Positions 34,201 through 42,950 are shown, counted from the stretch's first letter. The stretch is DNA of 64,000 bases from Nymphalis io (GCF_905147045.1 NC_065902.1:1371377-1435376), one strand, 5' to 3'. A program made the numbers and translations. Notes: generated from the sequence alone by a model not told the origin.

Positions 34201-37156
34201 AAAAAAAATTATAATACGCACGTCACCTACTGTAATCGATTGCTTTATTAAACAAATGTAACGCTAACTACGCAAATGAAAGTAAAAGCGCATACTACAC
34301 GAACATAACAGAAAATGCAAATAAAAACAAGATTTAAACTATGTGTACATACATATGTACATAAGATTTTACTCTCTGTTACATAAAAAATATTTTTTAG
34401 AAATTTTATTTATCTTTTAATAGAAGTAACTCTTAAGTGTATATAATGTCTGAAGTGTTGTGTTAATCAATTAAATACGATTCACTTTACTGCGGAAAAG
34501 TAATAATTACTTTTGAATCTAATGGTGTACTGTTATTAGTACATTTCAAATAAAAGTTTCATAAAACAAACGCTTAGTTCCTCATGCTTATGTAACAAAA
34601 TGATAGTAGATTTATAAACAGATATTAACAAAGAAATATAAAATATCGACTGAGTTTGGTACGAATTTTATATAATGAGTGTGAGCTAAAACCATTAAGA
34701 TTCTTATTATTGTATCGACCACACACATTTCTACATTCTACGTGACATGATAGGGACTGAAAACCTGATAAATGATTTTAGTTAAAATGAATGAGTGCTT
34801 AATTTTATGTTTGTTTACAATCTATCAACAATTATAAATTATAATACCTTAAAATAAAATTTATATTGCTTTAATATAATATGTTAAATATTATATGAAA
34901 TTACCTTTTTCAATGTCCTGGTATTTATCAAAAGGTTTCAGCGTGTTGTCCTTCGTGAAGCCTCCGAATGCGTACACGAGATGTGTGCATAGATAGGGGT
35001 TTATGTTTTGAGGATTGAACTTGGCAGTTCCTGGCCGGTATACCGACCAATTTGTGTAGTAACATACCACGCGCGGTGAACTTGAAAGCGCTAAAACAAA
35101 AATAAACATAAATTAATAAAAAAATTACGAAACACCATTATGAAAGGTTAACTTTAAGAATAATAAGTCGTTGCTTATGATATATATATAATATTTGACA
35201 GATACATATATATAGCTTATTATTATTTTTTTCATATTAATTTTGAATAATCTGGTACGTGCATATTATAAAGTCAATAAATAAAAATGACTTCTTATTG
35301 CTTATCTCTAGTTCTTTACTAGTTAATAATAATTAATATTTTTGGTTTCATAAGGAAGCTAAGCTAAGTAACAAAAAACCACAAGATATAACTATACCAT
35401 CTACATATAGGTACAAGATATCTTAGAAGAAACGTCTCAACTTAATTACTTGTCAATTATTCAAAAATACCCTTTCATTATAAAAAATATCTGTTTTATT
35501 TTATTTATAAAAAGTTTACAGAACGAATTTATTAGTACATAACTTGTAAATCGAAATTATAAGATTAAAAAACAATTCCTGTTTGTTTAGTTATATTATA
35601 AATTATATTAGAGAATGGACTATAATCGAACTTTCGTTTTCTTGGTTTACAACAGCAAAAAACTCGAAGGTTTTGCCGATTGTACGTCGATGATCACAAT
35701 GAGGCATTGTGCAGCCCCCCGGGGCAATGGCCTTTGAGATTACGGATGAGTGTACTACAGACATGACGACAGATATGTTTTCCCTAAACCAGAAAATATT
35801 TATTTGCTTTCATGGACTTAGTATGTACCAAATATATTTTTTAATTGCTACCAGAACGCCGAATAGAACTGTTAAAACTATCAAAAAAAAACTGATAAAT
35901 CATGATTAATTATAAATAAAAATAAAAAATCTATTTTTCTCAGAATTATTTTTTTGTAAATTTTTTCGAAGTGGATAATTTCGTGAAGGTGGAATTTTCA
36001 ATATTCATCAGTATAGACTGCATGTGTATACTTCTACATTTTTTTAAATTTAACAATACCAAAAATATATGATACTGCGTTCATATTTACGTCAGGATTC
36101 TTCTAAACGTATTGATAACCTATTTCCTTTCTCGGTCGAACTATTATCACTTCATATAATTCTTAGAAAATTACATATTATATATTCATAATTCCTTCCT
36201 GATTTGAAATCCAATAGGAACGTACTAATGCTTAAATTTATGATTGTAAAACTGCTTTTTAGTCAATTTTGTTCACAAAAAATATAAAAATATCGAGTTT
36301 GATTCTTATTAATTTCATACTAATAAAGCTATATGACATCATGCCATTTCTGCGCGTGCTTCACTCTGTAAACGTTTTAAATAAACAAAATACACTACAC
36401 TCATACAAATAGTGAATTTACTTCAAAATGCATTTGTATGTGGATTCCGTAAATGGTGATTCATGATTACATTCTGTTCCTTTGTGTTTCGAACAATAGC
36501 AGAGAATTGTCTCAGTTTAAAACAATGCATTTGTACCATTAAAAACTAGATTCAATAGTTGATCGTATAAATGATTAATATAATATTTAAATTAAGGCTT
36601 GCTTGCTATTTATACCTATGTAGGTAATCTCTTCATTTAACTATATTACTATTATCGAACAACAGGCTTTATAATAATATACTATATAATGTTTGTCCTG
36701 TAAAATAAATTTGTTTTGATAAGAAAATTATTTAAATAACAATAGATTGTTAGATAGATGTATACCCAACTATGCTCTTGATAATTTTATTATATAAATA
36801 TTTAAATTAAAATACATTTTTCGTGTATTAGAATACCTTTTTTATTAATTTTTCTGACTCTGAGTAGTCAAATATAAATTGATAACGATGATGATTTGTA
36901 CAAAGCCCTACCGTTTAAAGGACGTGTGTATGTCAGGCTAAAGGGACTTCGTGAATATATCAATAATGCATGAAATATTAGATTTAATAAATATTAGGTT
37001 AGGCATCTCACAATATTAACATCCTTCTTGATGGTGTACCACAATATTATATATTTAAAATGTTAATTTTTAATTTGATGATATAATATTTTTTTATTTA
37101 CCTGGTGTTGCCAGCGTTATAGCAGCTATCAGAATGAACAACCATGTCGTGTATTC
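13210..37156 (-). CDS. Cht6: Cht6-like giant chitinase (group VI, GH18 + CBM14 + long Ser/Thr-rich tail), spliced gene
   Basis: A secreted endochitinase-type glycoside hydrolase that should cleave chitin in cuticle or other extracellular matrix. Eighteen coding exons on the minus strand were joined by hand: 37156-37102, 35090-34905, 32366-32215, 31469-31237, 24973-24844, 24267-24082, 23730-23490, 23295-23190, 22726-22592, 22296-22199, 22079-21957, 21381-21149, 20563-20458, 20220-20091, 19318-19202, 18820-18581, 18218-18072 and 17965-13210. Every intron is GT-AG and the phases agree, giving 7,374 nt (2,457 residues plus stop). Residue numbers in the exon entries count from the Glu at 37156. 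Seen: signal peptide, GH18 at about 25-430, CBM14 at about 508-568, then a low-complexity tail. Known: group VI insect chitinases (Drosophila Cht6) combine one GH18, one CBM14 and a very long Ser/Thr-rich C-terminus, which is why I prefer Cht6 to Cht5 or Cht7. The start codon is uncertain. Confidence 0.9.
18072..18218 (-). CDS. Cht6: Cht6 exon: another YVTIRRTRP motif
   Basis: Encodes NALFERVEPYVAVAESPNSL, DIASSRRENTPE and YVTIRRTRPTAETTTLK. A third copy of the YVxIRRxRP motif lies near its end. Acceptor TTACCAG, donor AA|GTAAGT. Residues about 824-872. Confidence 0.87.
18581..18820 (-). CDS. Cht6: Cht6 exon: YVxIxRSRP motifs and Glu run
   Basis: Encodes YVTINRSRPAVSSTTPLSGE, an acidic EEEEEEEESEE run, a QISRTRVQQRTDYDN stretch, and YVNIRRSRPTTAATDAPDDS. 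The two YVxIxRSRP segments are copies of a motif that recurs in the next exon. Acceptor ATACAG, donor TCTAG|GTGAG. Residues about 744-823. Confidence 0.87.
19202..19318 (-). CDS. Cht6: Cht6 exon: linker
   Basis: Encodes YGDNSITENPVQNSRRGPQN then AGIEPSPDKNRLLRKERPQ. Polar and basic, no recognised domain. Acceptor TTATCAG, donor CACA|GTGAG. The phase fits both neighbours. Residues about 705-743. Confidence 0.83.
20091..20220 (-). CDS. Cht6: Cht6 exon with possible read-through end
   Basis: Encodes GGVEQLEKQLKLSGTPGAAV, TVPPSAINTKLYQRVLE and RTRGKNK. It carries on the helical segment of the previous exon. The only donor that keeps the downstream frame is CAA|GTGGGT at 20090, a weaker site than the others in the gene. 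If it is not used, translation runs eight codons further (counting the Lys codon at the junction) to a TAG at 20074-20072, making a protein without the giant tail. Residues about 662-704. Confidence 0.82.
20458..20563 (-). CDS. Cht6: Cht6 exon: acidic segment
   Basis: Encodes SSEEDEEEVDSDEAADIDSE followed by DPKVIKELIDLIKKVG. An acidic stretch precedes a short amphipathic, probably helical segment. No known domain recognised. Acceptor TTCCAG, donor TCG|GTATG. Residues about 627-661. Confidence 0.88.
20773..20802. repeat. (TA)n microsatellite
   Basis: About fifteen TA units, in a Cht6 intron. Confidence 0.95.
20815..20852 (-). repeat. family A terminal fragment
   Basis: TTTTGCACAAAGCTCTACCA followed by CCAGTA matches only the last ~35 bases of family A. 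Lies directly after the (TA)n tract. Confidence 0.6.
21149..21381 (-). CDS. Cht6: Cht6 exon: CBM14 second part and Thr-rich linker
   Basis: Starts GLYFNKAADSCDFARNVLCK, which supplies the fifth and sixth CBM14 cysteines. It continues as a Thr-rich linker with TTVSTTTTTTTTTRRPIRLT and a TTTTTPEPE end. Ends in phase 0. An antisense Val-rich frame across this exon is only the complement of the Thr codons. Residues about 549-626. Confidence 0.93.
21957..22079 (-). CDS. Cht6: Cht6 exon: CBM14 chitin-binding domain, first part
   Basis: Encodes DFKCKEEGFFQHPRDCKKYF and then WCLDSGPSDLGIVAHQFTCP. It has the first four cysteines of a peritrophin-A/CBM14 domain and the aromatic KKYFWC stretch used for chitin binding. 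The last two cysteines are on the next exon, with the splice inside the PSG|LYF turn. Residues about 508-548. Confidence 0.94.
22199..22296 (-). CDS. Cht6: Cht6 exon: Ser/Thr linker before CBM14
   Basis: Encodes KSSKRKSASTSISTTPSWN and then IITPEPPTTPDAGSG. A low-complexity spacer that carries the protein into the chitin-binding domain. The single G left at the donor is completed to Asp by the next exon. Residues about 475-507. Confidence 0.88.
22592..22726 (-). CDS. Cht6: Cht6 exon: basic then poly-Thr linker
   Basis: Follows the catalytic domain with STDRQLTVKEKPKQSRAGGR, a basic RRRNRPKSSS stretch, and a run of eleven Thr before PKPT. This is a mucin-like linker and a likely O-glycosylation region. 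Acceptor TTCTAG, donor CCAA|GTAAG. Residues about 431-474. Confidence 0.88.
23190..23295 (-). CDS. Cht6: Cht6 exon: end of GH18 domain
   Basis: Encodes GIMFWSIDNDDFRGTCHGKP and then YPLIEAAKEAYVSKLG. The GIMFWSIDNDDFRG strand closes the barrel, and its Trp lies at the bottom of the cleft in solved GH18 structures. The donor GTAAGT at 23189-23184 leaves GG. Residues about 395-430. Confidence 0.94.
23490..23730 (-). CDS. Cht6: Cht6 exon: GH18 segment with acidic insertion
   Basis: Starts ICEALKPKNKKRAISS, then a run dominated by Glu, Asp and Ser (23619-23692), then DWTIMYPNKNAMGPVAYKG and NQWVGYDDIDIVKKKGEY. The flanks are standard GH18 (ICE..., VAYKGNQWVGYDD). Between them most chitinases have only a short loop, so the roughly 25-residue acidic stretch looks like an insertion at the domain surface. 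Leaves one base (G) for the next exon. Residues about 315-394. Confidence 0.93.
24082..24267 (-). CDS. Cht6: Cht6 exon: GH18 conserved GIPTYGRSY region
   Basis: Encodes DYTIKFYLENGADADKLVLG, then IPTYGRSYTLFN and REKGYLAYYE. KLVLGIPTYGRSYTL is a hallmark of insect chitinases and opens the chitinase insertion domain, a small alpha/beta lid on the barrel. Both borders are in phase 0. Residues about 253-314. Confidence 0.94.
24844..24973 (-). CDS. Cht6: Cht6 exon: GH18 substrate-binding strand
   Basis: Encodes RYLDWMNLLTYDYHSAFEP and then VNHHAPLYPLEEPNEYSVDN. MNLLTYDYHSAFE corresponds to the GH18 MxYDxxG-type segment, whose Tyr and Asp contact the substrate. The preceding intron, about 6.3 kb, is the longest internal intron and is rich in retroposons. 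Ends in phase 0 at ATT|GTGAGT. Residues about 209-252. Confidence 0.93.
25118..25362 (-). repeat. family B SINE, old copy
   Basis: Reads TTCTCTTAAGGAGAAG, TTATTCCATCACGCAGCTTC, ATGCATGTGGCGGA, then a decayed head with GGACTTAAACCCGCAC and CACTGAGCGATGGGCC. The order is that of family B. Confidence 0.65.
26395..26475 (-). repeat. family B SINE fragment
   Basis: TCTCCTCTTGAGAAGTTTTG, GAGTTTATTCTACCACGC and TGTGGGTCGTGGAATA match the tail half of family B. It runs straight into a decayed family A copy. Confidence 0.6.
26478..26680 (-). repeat. family A element, old copy
   Basis: ATAGGAAGGAGGACTGGCAA, TGGTATGTGGTAACTGCC, GGAACTAAGAAGTT and CTTTCCCTTCAAACTGGAAC occur in family A order. Substantially decayed. 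Confidence 0.55.
27119..27275 (+). pseudogene. RTE-type LINE 3' end, decayed
   Basis: Translation gives RRPPLTRWTDVQKKESNWMP and then ...YPGRGLRPTVY. It parallels the GRPPARWTDDLKKVAGTNW end of the better-preserved copy at 29078-29482, so it is a remnant of the same or a related retrotransposon. It lies inside a Cht6 intron. Confidence 0.6.
27565..27860 (-). repeat. family B tRNA-derived SINE, full length
   Basis: Runs from the TACAGTCTGTGAATGTCCCA tail to the ACTGGGCCATCTCGGCTT head (minus strand), with a degraded B box (GGTTTGAACCCACG, plus-strand reading). Inside the longest internal Cht6 intron. Confidence 0.88.
28232..28271. repeat. (TA)n microsatellite
   Basis: About twenty TA units. 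Confidence 0.95.
28744..29025 (+). repeat. family D tRNA-derived SINE with ATT tail
   Basis: The head AGCCAGTTGGCGTGGTTGGT carries an A-box-like sequence, and GGTTGTGGGTTCGATTCCCA holds a near-perfect B box (GGTTCGATTCC). The body includes TTTGTCCTGAGTCTGGGTGT and TGGGATCAGATGGCCGTGT, and it ends in ATTATTATTATA. The head could pass for a tRNA in an automated scan, but it continues into a SINE body. Confidence 0.85.
29078..29482 (+). mobile_element. RTE-type non-LTR retrotransposon, 5'-truncated 3' end
   Basis: Encodes the C-terminus of an RTE-clade polyprotein: TAGLVHKFKVAQRAMERAML, then ISRLKWQWAGHVCRRTDGRW, GKRSVGRPPARWTDDLKKVA and GEAYVQQWTTIGC, stop at 29458. The QWAGHVCR...R and GRPPARWTDD motifs are typical of the region after the reverse transcriptase in RTE elements. 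A GATT-type tandem tail follows the stop, as expected for this clade. The reverse transcriptase and endonuclease are missing, so it cannot move by itself. It has no damage within its remaining frame, which suggests a fairly recent insertion. Confidence 0.85.
31237..31469 (-). CDS. Cht6: Cht6 exon: GH18 catalytic motif
   Basis: Begins FLRQNHFDGLDLDWEYPAF. FDGLDLDWEYP is the GH18 catalytic signature DxxDxDxE, and the Glu that acts as proton donor is present, so the enzyme is predicted to be catalytically active rather than an imaginal-disc-growth-factor-like dead homologue. LLLTMAVPAGIEYIQKGFDV follows as the next barrel strand. Donor AATAG|GTAA leaves AG, completed to Arg by the next exon. Residues about 132-208. 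Confidence 0.95.
31527..31692 (-). repeat. family B SINE fragment with internal inversion
   Basis: AACAAGCCAGTAAATGGAGC, ACACATGGCAGAATTTCATC and GAGTACGAGATGGATTATAA are family B blocks. The normal TCACGATGTTTTCCTTCACC block is replaced by an inverted pair (see 31601-31649). Confidence 0.6.
31601..31649. repeat. near-perfect 22-bp inverted repeat (hairpin)
   Basis: The left arm 31601-31622 begins GGCCTAAAGG and ends GATCGTGA. The loop is GCAA. The right arm 31627-31649 is its reverse complement with one extra A. Confidence 0.95.
32215..32366 (-). CDS. Cht6: Cht6 exon: GH18 conserved region I
   Basis: Encodes GYAKFTGLKTYNKNLKTLLAIGGWNEGSSRFSPMV and then KDRRREFVRNVIK. LKTLLAIGGWNEGS matches GH18 conserved region I (KxxxxxGGW), which forms part of the barrel and the substrate cleft. 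Acceptor CCTCAG, donor AAG|GTAA, ending in phase 0. Covers residues about 81-131. Confidence 0.93.
32367..34904 (-). other. Cht6 intron
   Basis: AT-rich intron of about 2.5 kb. Apart from a weak, decayed family B fragment near 33528-33660, I see no coding or RNA feature. Confidence 0.8.
34905..35090 (-). CDS. Cht6: Cht6 exon: start of GH18 domain
   Basis: Continues from the signal exon as ALSSSPRVVCYYTNWSVYRP and runs to DKYQDIEKG. VVCYYTNW is the usual first beta strand of insect GH18 chitinases, and NPYLCTHLVYAFGG is the second conserved stretch with its Cys. Acceptor TTTTAG, donor AAG|GTAA. Covers residues about 19-80. Confidence 0.92.
35091..37101 (-). other. Cht6 intron after the signal-peptide exon
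   Basis: AT-rich intron of about 2.0 kb with no recognisable gene. A short open frame at 35709-35909 shows no domain. Confidence 0.78.
37102..37156 (-). CDS. Cht6: Cht6 signal-peptide exon
   Basis: Encodes EYTTWLFILIAAITLATP, a hydrophobic signal-peptide core followed by a small-residue cleavage region, so the protein should enter the secretory pathway. The donor is CAG|GTAAA-like at 37101-37100, and the leftover G joins CG of the next exon to give Ala. A long T-run ending in CAG sits immediately upstream at 37157-37172, a typical acceptor, so the start Met may lie in an upstream exon that I did not find. However, that same T-run is open in this frame and has ATG codons at 37186-37184 and 37180-37178 after a TAA, so translation could also begin there without a splice. 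Confidence 0.75.
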
Positions 37157-37794
37157 CTGTAGACAAAAAAAAATGTACATTAGCATAAAAAGAAAGTATG
37201 GTTAAAACCTCTTGCATGGTTAAAAAAAACCATCAGTCAAAGTAAACTTCGACGTGAAGAATAAAAAATACGCAGAAAAATAAACTTATTTTTAGGTAGT
37301 AATTGCAATTCATTTTATAGATTTATTTATAAAACGTCTACATTATAAAAAGTATTTAGAAACAGACTTCACAGCTTTTATTATATACACAGTAGGTTTC
37401 GCAGCATGTTGTAACGATCTATTTCTTTCTATTATTTTTTCAGGCTGTGATTATACAATTTGATATTTACGCTTGATGCAACACCGGAACAGATAGGATA
37501 CAATGTAAAGGCCAGTAATGTATTTATTTAAAAACTTTGTCGCTAGATGACCTATAGAATCATTTACTAGTGGCGTCATTGATTGCGTCCGACATATAAT
37601 TTGCGGGTACAATTGGAAAAAATCCACTGAATAAGCCTGATATTGTTAATGCAAAACTGAATTTGTTTATTTGTTTGTAGCTTTTCATGTCTTAATTGAT
37701 CAAGTGATCATCATAAAATTTTGCATAGAGGTTGCCAGGATTACAGAAAAGGATATAGGATATTAAAAAGCCCAGAACTCGTTCTTTTATAATT

Positions 37795-37900
37795 ATTCAT
37801 CTTGCGTTTGGCGGTGAAAGAAAACATCGCGATTCATTTGAGAGTAGGAATAAGATGTGAGTATGACGATGCTCAGCAATAGGACATGGAGTTATTGTTT
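37795..37900 (+). repeat. family B SINE fragment, decayed
   Basis: CATCTTGCGTTTGGCGGTGA, AAGAAAACATCGCGATTCAT and CAGCAATAGGACATGGAGTT follow the order of the body and tail of family B. Confidence 0.5.
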
Positions 37901-40202
37901 ATTTTACATATAATAATATTTATACATAAATATTTGTACATATATTAAATAATAAATAATAAATCTTCAATATCTTTTATCTGTCTGGCCGTTTTCTATG
38001 CTTGTACTTGTCTGACATTAAAAAAAAAAGAATGAACACAGAACATTTAAGGCCGTTGTAATTTCTTCTAGTTCACACAGATTCAGTGATTAAACTTGTA
38101 GAATAATATTTTAGTAAACTTCTTTAACGTTTCAACATAATTCCCGTTTCATCGTGAAACTCACTCAGTATTCACAAAGTAACCTATTTTCCTAAAGAGA
38201 CAGAACGTGCGACAGTTAGACGACACAATCGGTAAGTAACTGTATCGTTACTTTGAATATTTATGAATCGCTCACAATTAATATAGAACGTTCTTGAAAG
38301 GACGGCAAAGCTTTGAAATACTTCCGACATAGTCCGCCATTTTGAAAATGCAACGGCGGTCTGATAATTTTGTGTTAATATTCCAGATGTGAATTATTTT
38401 ATTGCGACTAATAACGGTTTTTTTTAATTGACTATAATAAGGAGGGTTTGGGGGTAAGCTGTGCGTTGTTACTTTATAGTAAGTGTCAATTTCAACAAGT
38501 CTTGCATACCTATAATTGCAATGTATGATGTAATAATGTATGACCTTACTTATACGTTGTTTAGTAGGTGATTAGTTAATTTATAACCTTTCATAAAAAA
38601 TGTCTATATAACATACACATAATATTAGTACAATTATGAAAGAATCATATTTCTTGGCAGTTCCGGTAGCGTTCCCGATTTAATATTGCAGTTGACTGTA
38701 TTAGTATTGTAAGATATTTATAATTATTTGTTTCTCGAAAACATTAAATAAATTAAAAAATCATATTTTGTAAAGATATTAAATGGATAGTTGAAAAATT
38801 ACACTAGTATTTGGATAAGTCATCACAAAACATTTCATAAGGTAATGCAACAATTTTACGTAAGCTGGACGCTAAAGCATCCGTGACGAAGGTATGACGG
38901 GTGTAAGTAGGGCTGACAACTGTTTGGAATTTCGTTCAAATTGTTTGTATCTTATGACATTTTAATAATTTGAATGAGTAGCATCCCATGTTATTAATGG
39001 CGTAAATTGATTAGCACTGAAGTTTTACGCGTGACTTGTTTCTTAAATATAATCATCTAGATTTGAAAAATATATTAAAGTTTGCGACACACATCGCCAT
39101 TATCGCGGCCAAGGTATTCTACCATCCAAACTTACTGCTATCCGTATGTACGTATGTGTGCAGTACTATCTTAACTAAACATACAATGCTGACGGTAAGT
39201 GCGACAAACGTCTAGAACATGTTGAAACTAAGAGTACTTACTTCTTCACAGATCATTCAAAGATATAAAATGTAATTGGCTAATGAGAAGGAGATAAAAT
39301 ATAATATAATGAGATAGAACGTTGTATATTGATAACGGAGCTGTTACCTAAAAACTTTTAATATGATGTTGGTTACGAATAATTTGATATATAATTTACA
39401 AAATAATACGAATATTTATCTTTGTCGAGTTCCTTTCTATTCTAATAATACAAAAAAATTACCTATAATATAATTATAAAGACACTACTACAAACGAGAT
39501 GACATTAGAAAATCACAGACACAAACACATACGATTCACACATGCACACATTACATTCTTATCTTTATACTTATTACTTATTTTACTTTTTATTATAATA
39601 TATATTTTAAAGGTATGTTGGGTTTATTTACGAGTAAAATAATATGTAGTAATTATTTTATATTTAAGCTGTTGGATTACCTAATAAATAAATAAATTAT
39701 ACGGTAGTACCCGGTATATAAAAAAATATACTTCTTTCGTAAAGCATTTCTCATATTCATCAATTATACTTATTACGCAAATATACAATTTGTATTTATC
39801 ACTTATTTTGTAGGATAGCACATGACGTTATCTTATTCTGTTTACAAATATCCTTTGAATATTTGGACTAAATTTAAACTTTGAATACTAACAAACATCG
39901 TTACTGTAAGGAGTTTGGTCATATGTCAAACTCGAGTACAACGCTACCATTTGTTTAACAACCCTATGTATATGTCTAAATATCTTAGATAATCCATTAC
40001 ATTAATGTATCGGTACATTGAGTTCACCTGTGTAATTTTGAATGCATATATAGAACCTTGTATCTTCCGTATTATGACGTTTTAGGAACTTATCCACATA
40101 CCTTTTCCTTCCAATTTAAGTATCAGTCACATGTAACTTGCATCTAACACAAATGCCATATATGTATTTACTTACAACTATGATGGATGCGAAGTAATAA
40201 TT

Positions 40203-40275
40203 ACTGTTGGTAGGGCTTTGTGAAAACTCGTCTGGGTAGGTACCTACCACTCATCAGATATTCTACCGCAAAACA
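40203..40275 (+). repeat. family A fragment, reverse to most copies
   Basis: GTTGGTAGGGCTTTGTG, CTCGTCTGGGTAGGTACCTA and CAGATATTCTACCGCAAAAC are the start of family A in its poly(A)-last orientation. The poly(A) end is missing. Confidence 0.7.
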
Positions 40276-40293
40276 TCAGTACTATATATAAAT

Positions 40294-40372
40294 ACAAATT
40301 AAGCAAATGAAAACTCAGGGTTCTTGCCCGGGTTTGAACCCACGATCATTAGTTAAGATTCTATTATATCAG
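40294..40372 (-). repeat. family B SINE head fragment
   Basis: AATTAAGCAAATGAAAACTC and TTGCCCGGGTTTGAACCCAC, then GATCATTAGTTAAGATTCT. Only the tRNA-like head and its border are present. It sits between a family A piece and a complete family B copy in the same orientation. Confidence 0.75.
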
Positions 40373-40395
40373 TATATATTACTATACCGTACCGT

Positions 40396-40689
40396 AACAG
40401 CCTGTGAATGTCCCACGGCTGGGCTAAAGGCCACCTCTCCGCTTTTTGAGGAGAAGGTTTGGAGCTTATTCCACCACGCTGCTCCAATGTGGGTTGGTGA
40501 AATACACATGTGGCAGAATATAAGTGAAATTAGACACATGCACCTCACGATGTTTTTCTTCACCGTAAAGCACGAGATGAATTATAAACAAAAATTAAGC
40601 ACATGAAAATTCAGTGGTGCTTGCCCGGGTTTGAACCCACGATCATCGGTTAAGATTCACGCGTTCTTACCACTTGGCTATCACGGCTA
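40396..40689 (-). repeat. family B tRNA-derived SINE, full length
   Basis: Runs from AACAGCCTGTGAATGTCCCA through TTCCACCACGCTGCTCCAAT to the head (ACTTGGCTATCACGGCTA, plus-strand reading). Slightly decayed at the head. Confidence 0.85.
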
Positions 40690-40954
40690 CTATACTTATA
40701 CATTAACCTAATGGAATGAAAATATAAGTCAAAACTATCTTCTATAGCCTTTCATAATTAAAGTTCTAATGAATAAATAGTAGATTATTGTCGTCACGCC
40801 CATTTATACAAGTCTTTACTAATAAACGTCGGCAGATTAGTTTCTTGATCGTCACGCTTCAAGATGCTCCGAGCATCCGGTGCGTCATGGCGCGTGCCAC
40901 TGCCCCTTGCCAATCAACTGTTAAATTGATCGCTGATTATTGATTATATCCCTT

Positions 40955-41125
40955 ATTTTATATTTCATAACTTTAACAAATTATCGCAATTCAAAAGTCA
41001 TAAGTCAAAAATGTTTATTTAATATAGAAGCGTTACACTTTGTTATTGATTGTCATATAATCTACCACCGGTTCGGAAATAAACATCTGAGAAGAACCGG
41101 CGAAAGAAACTCATCGGGATTATTT
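40955..41125. repeat. probable interspersed repeat fragment
   Basis: GAAGCGTTACACTTTGTTAT, TCTACCACCGGTTCGGAAAT and AGAAGAACCGGCGAAAGAAA resemble a block I associate with repeats in other butterfly DNA. No second copy lies in this window, so the assignment rests on memory. Confidence 0.4.
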
Positions 41126-41777
41126 TTTTAAATTATAAATTATTATTAATAAATTATATACACAATGTACGTACGTATTAATTATTTTAATATTATATTG
41201 ACCGTTTCTTTTAACTTCATAGACATTTTTTTATTGTTTTTAGGCTTAAAATATTATTTGTTTACACAGGCGTTTTGTATAAGGCTGTTTTTTTTTGTTT
41301 TTTAAACCTTTTCTATGTAGTGAGTGCAGAAAAAGGTTTTATCCAAATATATATATTTTTTTCAATAATTACATTACCATAAAGTCACGGCAACATAGAC
41401 TATATAAATATAATAAAAAAATGTGTTCGATAACGATAAGCGCGATCAGTGCGTTACTTCATATTGCATTCGTTACAACATGCGTTTCTCAATCAATGTG
41501 TTATTCCAACTGCCGGCTTTTCTGTCCGTTGATACATTGCAATTGAATATTGAGTTTGTGACATACTTGTAAAATATATTCCATTTTTTTATTTCTAGAT
41601 CCTGGAAACAAGTAATTTAATTATTCATATAATAATTGTTAATTAAATGTTCATTTCAATTTATGATATTAGAGCTTAAAGCATTTTTATAATTATAGTG
41701 ATATTGCAGTATGCATTTTGAAATATTATACATATTTTTTTCTTAATTAGATGTGTAATATCGACTAATGAATCAAT

Positions 41778-42069
41778 AACAAATTCATAAATATTCCACT
41801 GCTAGGCTAAGGCTCCCCCCTCCCCCTTCTTTTTGAAGAGGTTTGGAGCTTACTCAATTACTCTAATCCAAGACAATCCGCATGGTGGACACGTGTCAGG
41901 CTTTCATCCGCCACATGAATGTTTATTCACGATATTTTCCTTCACCGCCGAACACGAGATGAATTATAAACACAAATTATCGCCTAAAAAATCTGTGGTG
42001 CTAACGAGGCTTGGATTTTGGAATCATCTGATAAGAATCTCGTCTACGCACCACTGAGCCATCACGGCT
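41778..42069 (-). repeat. family B tRNA-derived SINE, diverged
   Basis: Carries TTCCACTGCTAGGCTAAGGC, a lengthened C-rich stretch, TTTTTGAAGAGGTTTGGAGC, TTTTCCTTCACCGCCGAACA and the decayed head (CACTGAGCCATCACGGCTC, plus-strand reading). Confidence 0.8.
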
Positions 42070-42802
42070 CATATTTTCTGTGCTCAAATGTATAACAATT
42101 TTCGGTTCAATGGTAGTTGCCATGTCCAAGCCTCGTGTGTCTGTCAATTAATCTCAAATAAAACTACATAGTATTACAGTTTATACAATTTTATGAGTTA
42201 ATCTAGTAAAAAAACTTATTGATGAGAGTTTGATGTGATAATTAAAAAGTGTTTACTAATTCGATAAGAGCAATTTAAATTCTAGTATTATTTACGTGAG
42301 ACCGATAACTACGAAACGATAACCGACTTGATATTAATATATTTAAGTCCATCTAAATTACCAACACTCATACATTACATTTTACAAAGTTGACAATGGA
42401 TTATTGATGTAAGGAATGGTTTACACTTCTAACAATGCCTATTTTTACGGATCAAAATGACCATCAGCTGGCTTATATGTTGTGTGTCTACTGGCTAAGA
42501 ATAAAAATTATAACAATTATTATATGTATCCTTAAAGTCTAAATCGCCATTTAATTATCCATTGTACTGACATTTGTATAGACGTGTAGTCTTTGTACCA
42601 TATTTAACCTTTCGTTCAGTTGTGGTTTCAAACGAATATCACCAGATCGGTACATAAGTCTGACTTGTGTAATTTCTATGTCATATTTAAGGAAAAAACA
42701 TTTAAAAAACTAATTGAACACTTGAATTATACAAGGTTAAATTGTGCGATTTTATTCATTGATATTGTTTAAAAACGAACATACTTAAATATGTTTATTT
42801 AT

Positions 42803-42895
42803 CCGTCCGGCACGAGTGTTAACACTGCCAACTTCCAAATATCCTGCTACTGAGGATTTATTGACAGAAAAATCGAACAAATTGGCCCAACTTTA
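42803..42895 (-). repeat. family C SINE fragment
   Basis: GTGTTAACACTGCCAACTTC, CCTGCTACTGAGGATTTATT and GACAGAAAAATCG are the reverse complement of the body seen at 46590-46640, in the same order. Confidence 0.6.
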
Positions 42896-42950
42896 TAAGA
42901 CACCCAGTAGACCAACGAGGTAATCATCGATGCACGATTTAATTTCTAGA

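Noticed and set aside
36893..36925. possible family A scrap (TTTGTACAAAGCCCTACC)
   Set aside because: Fewer than 20 matching bases and no neighbouring block in order; may be chance.
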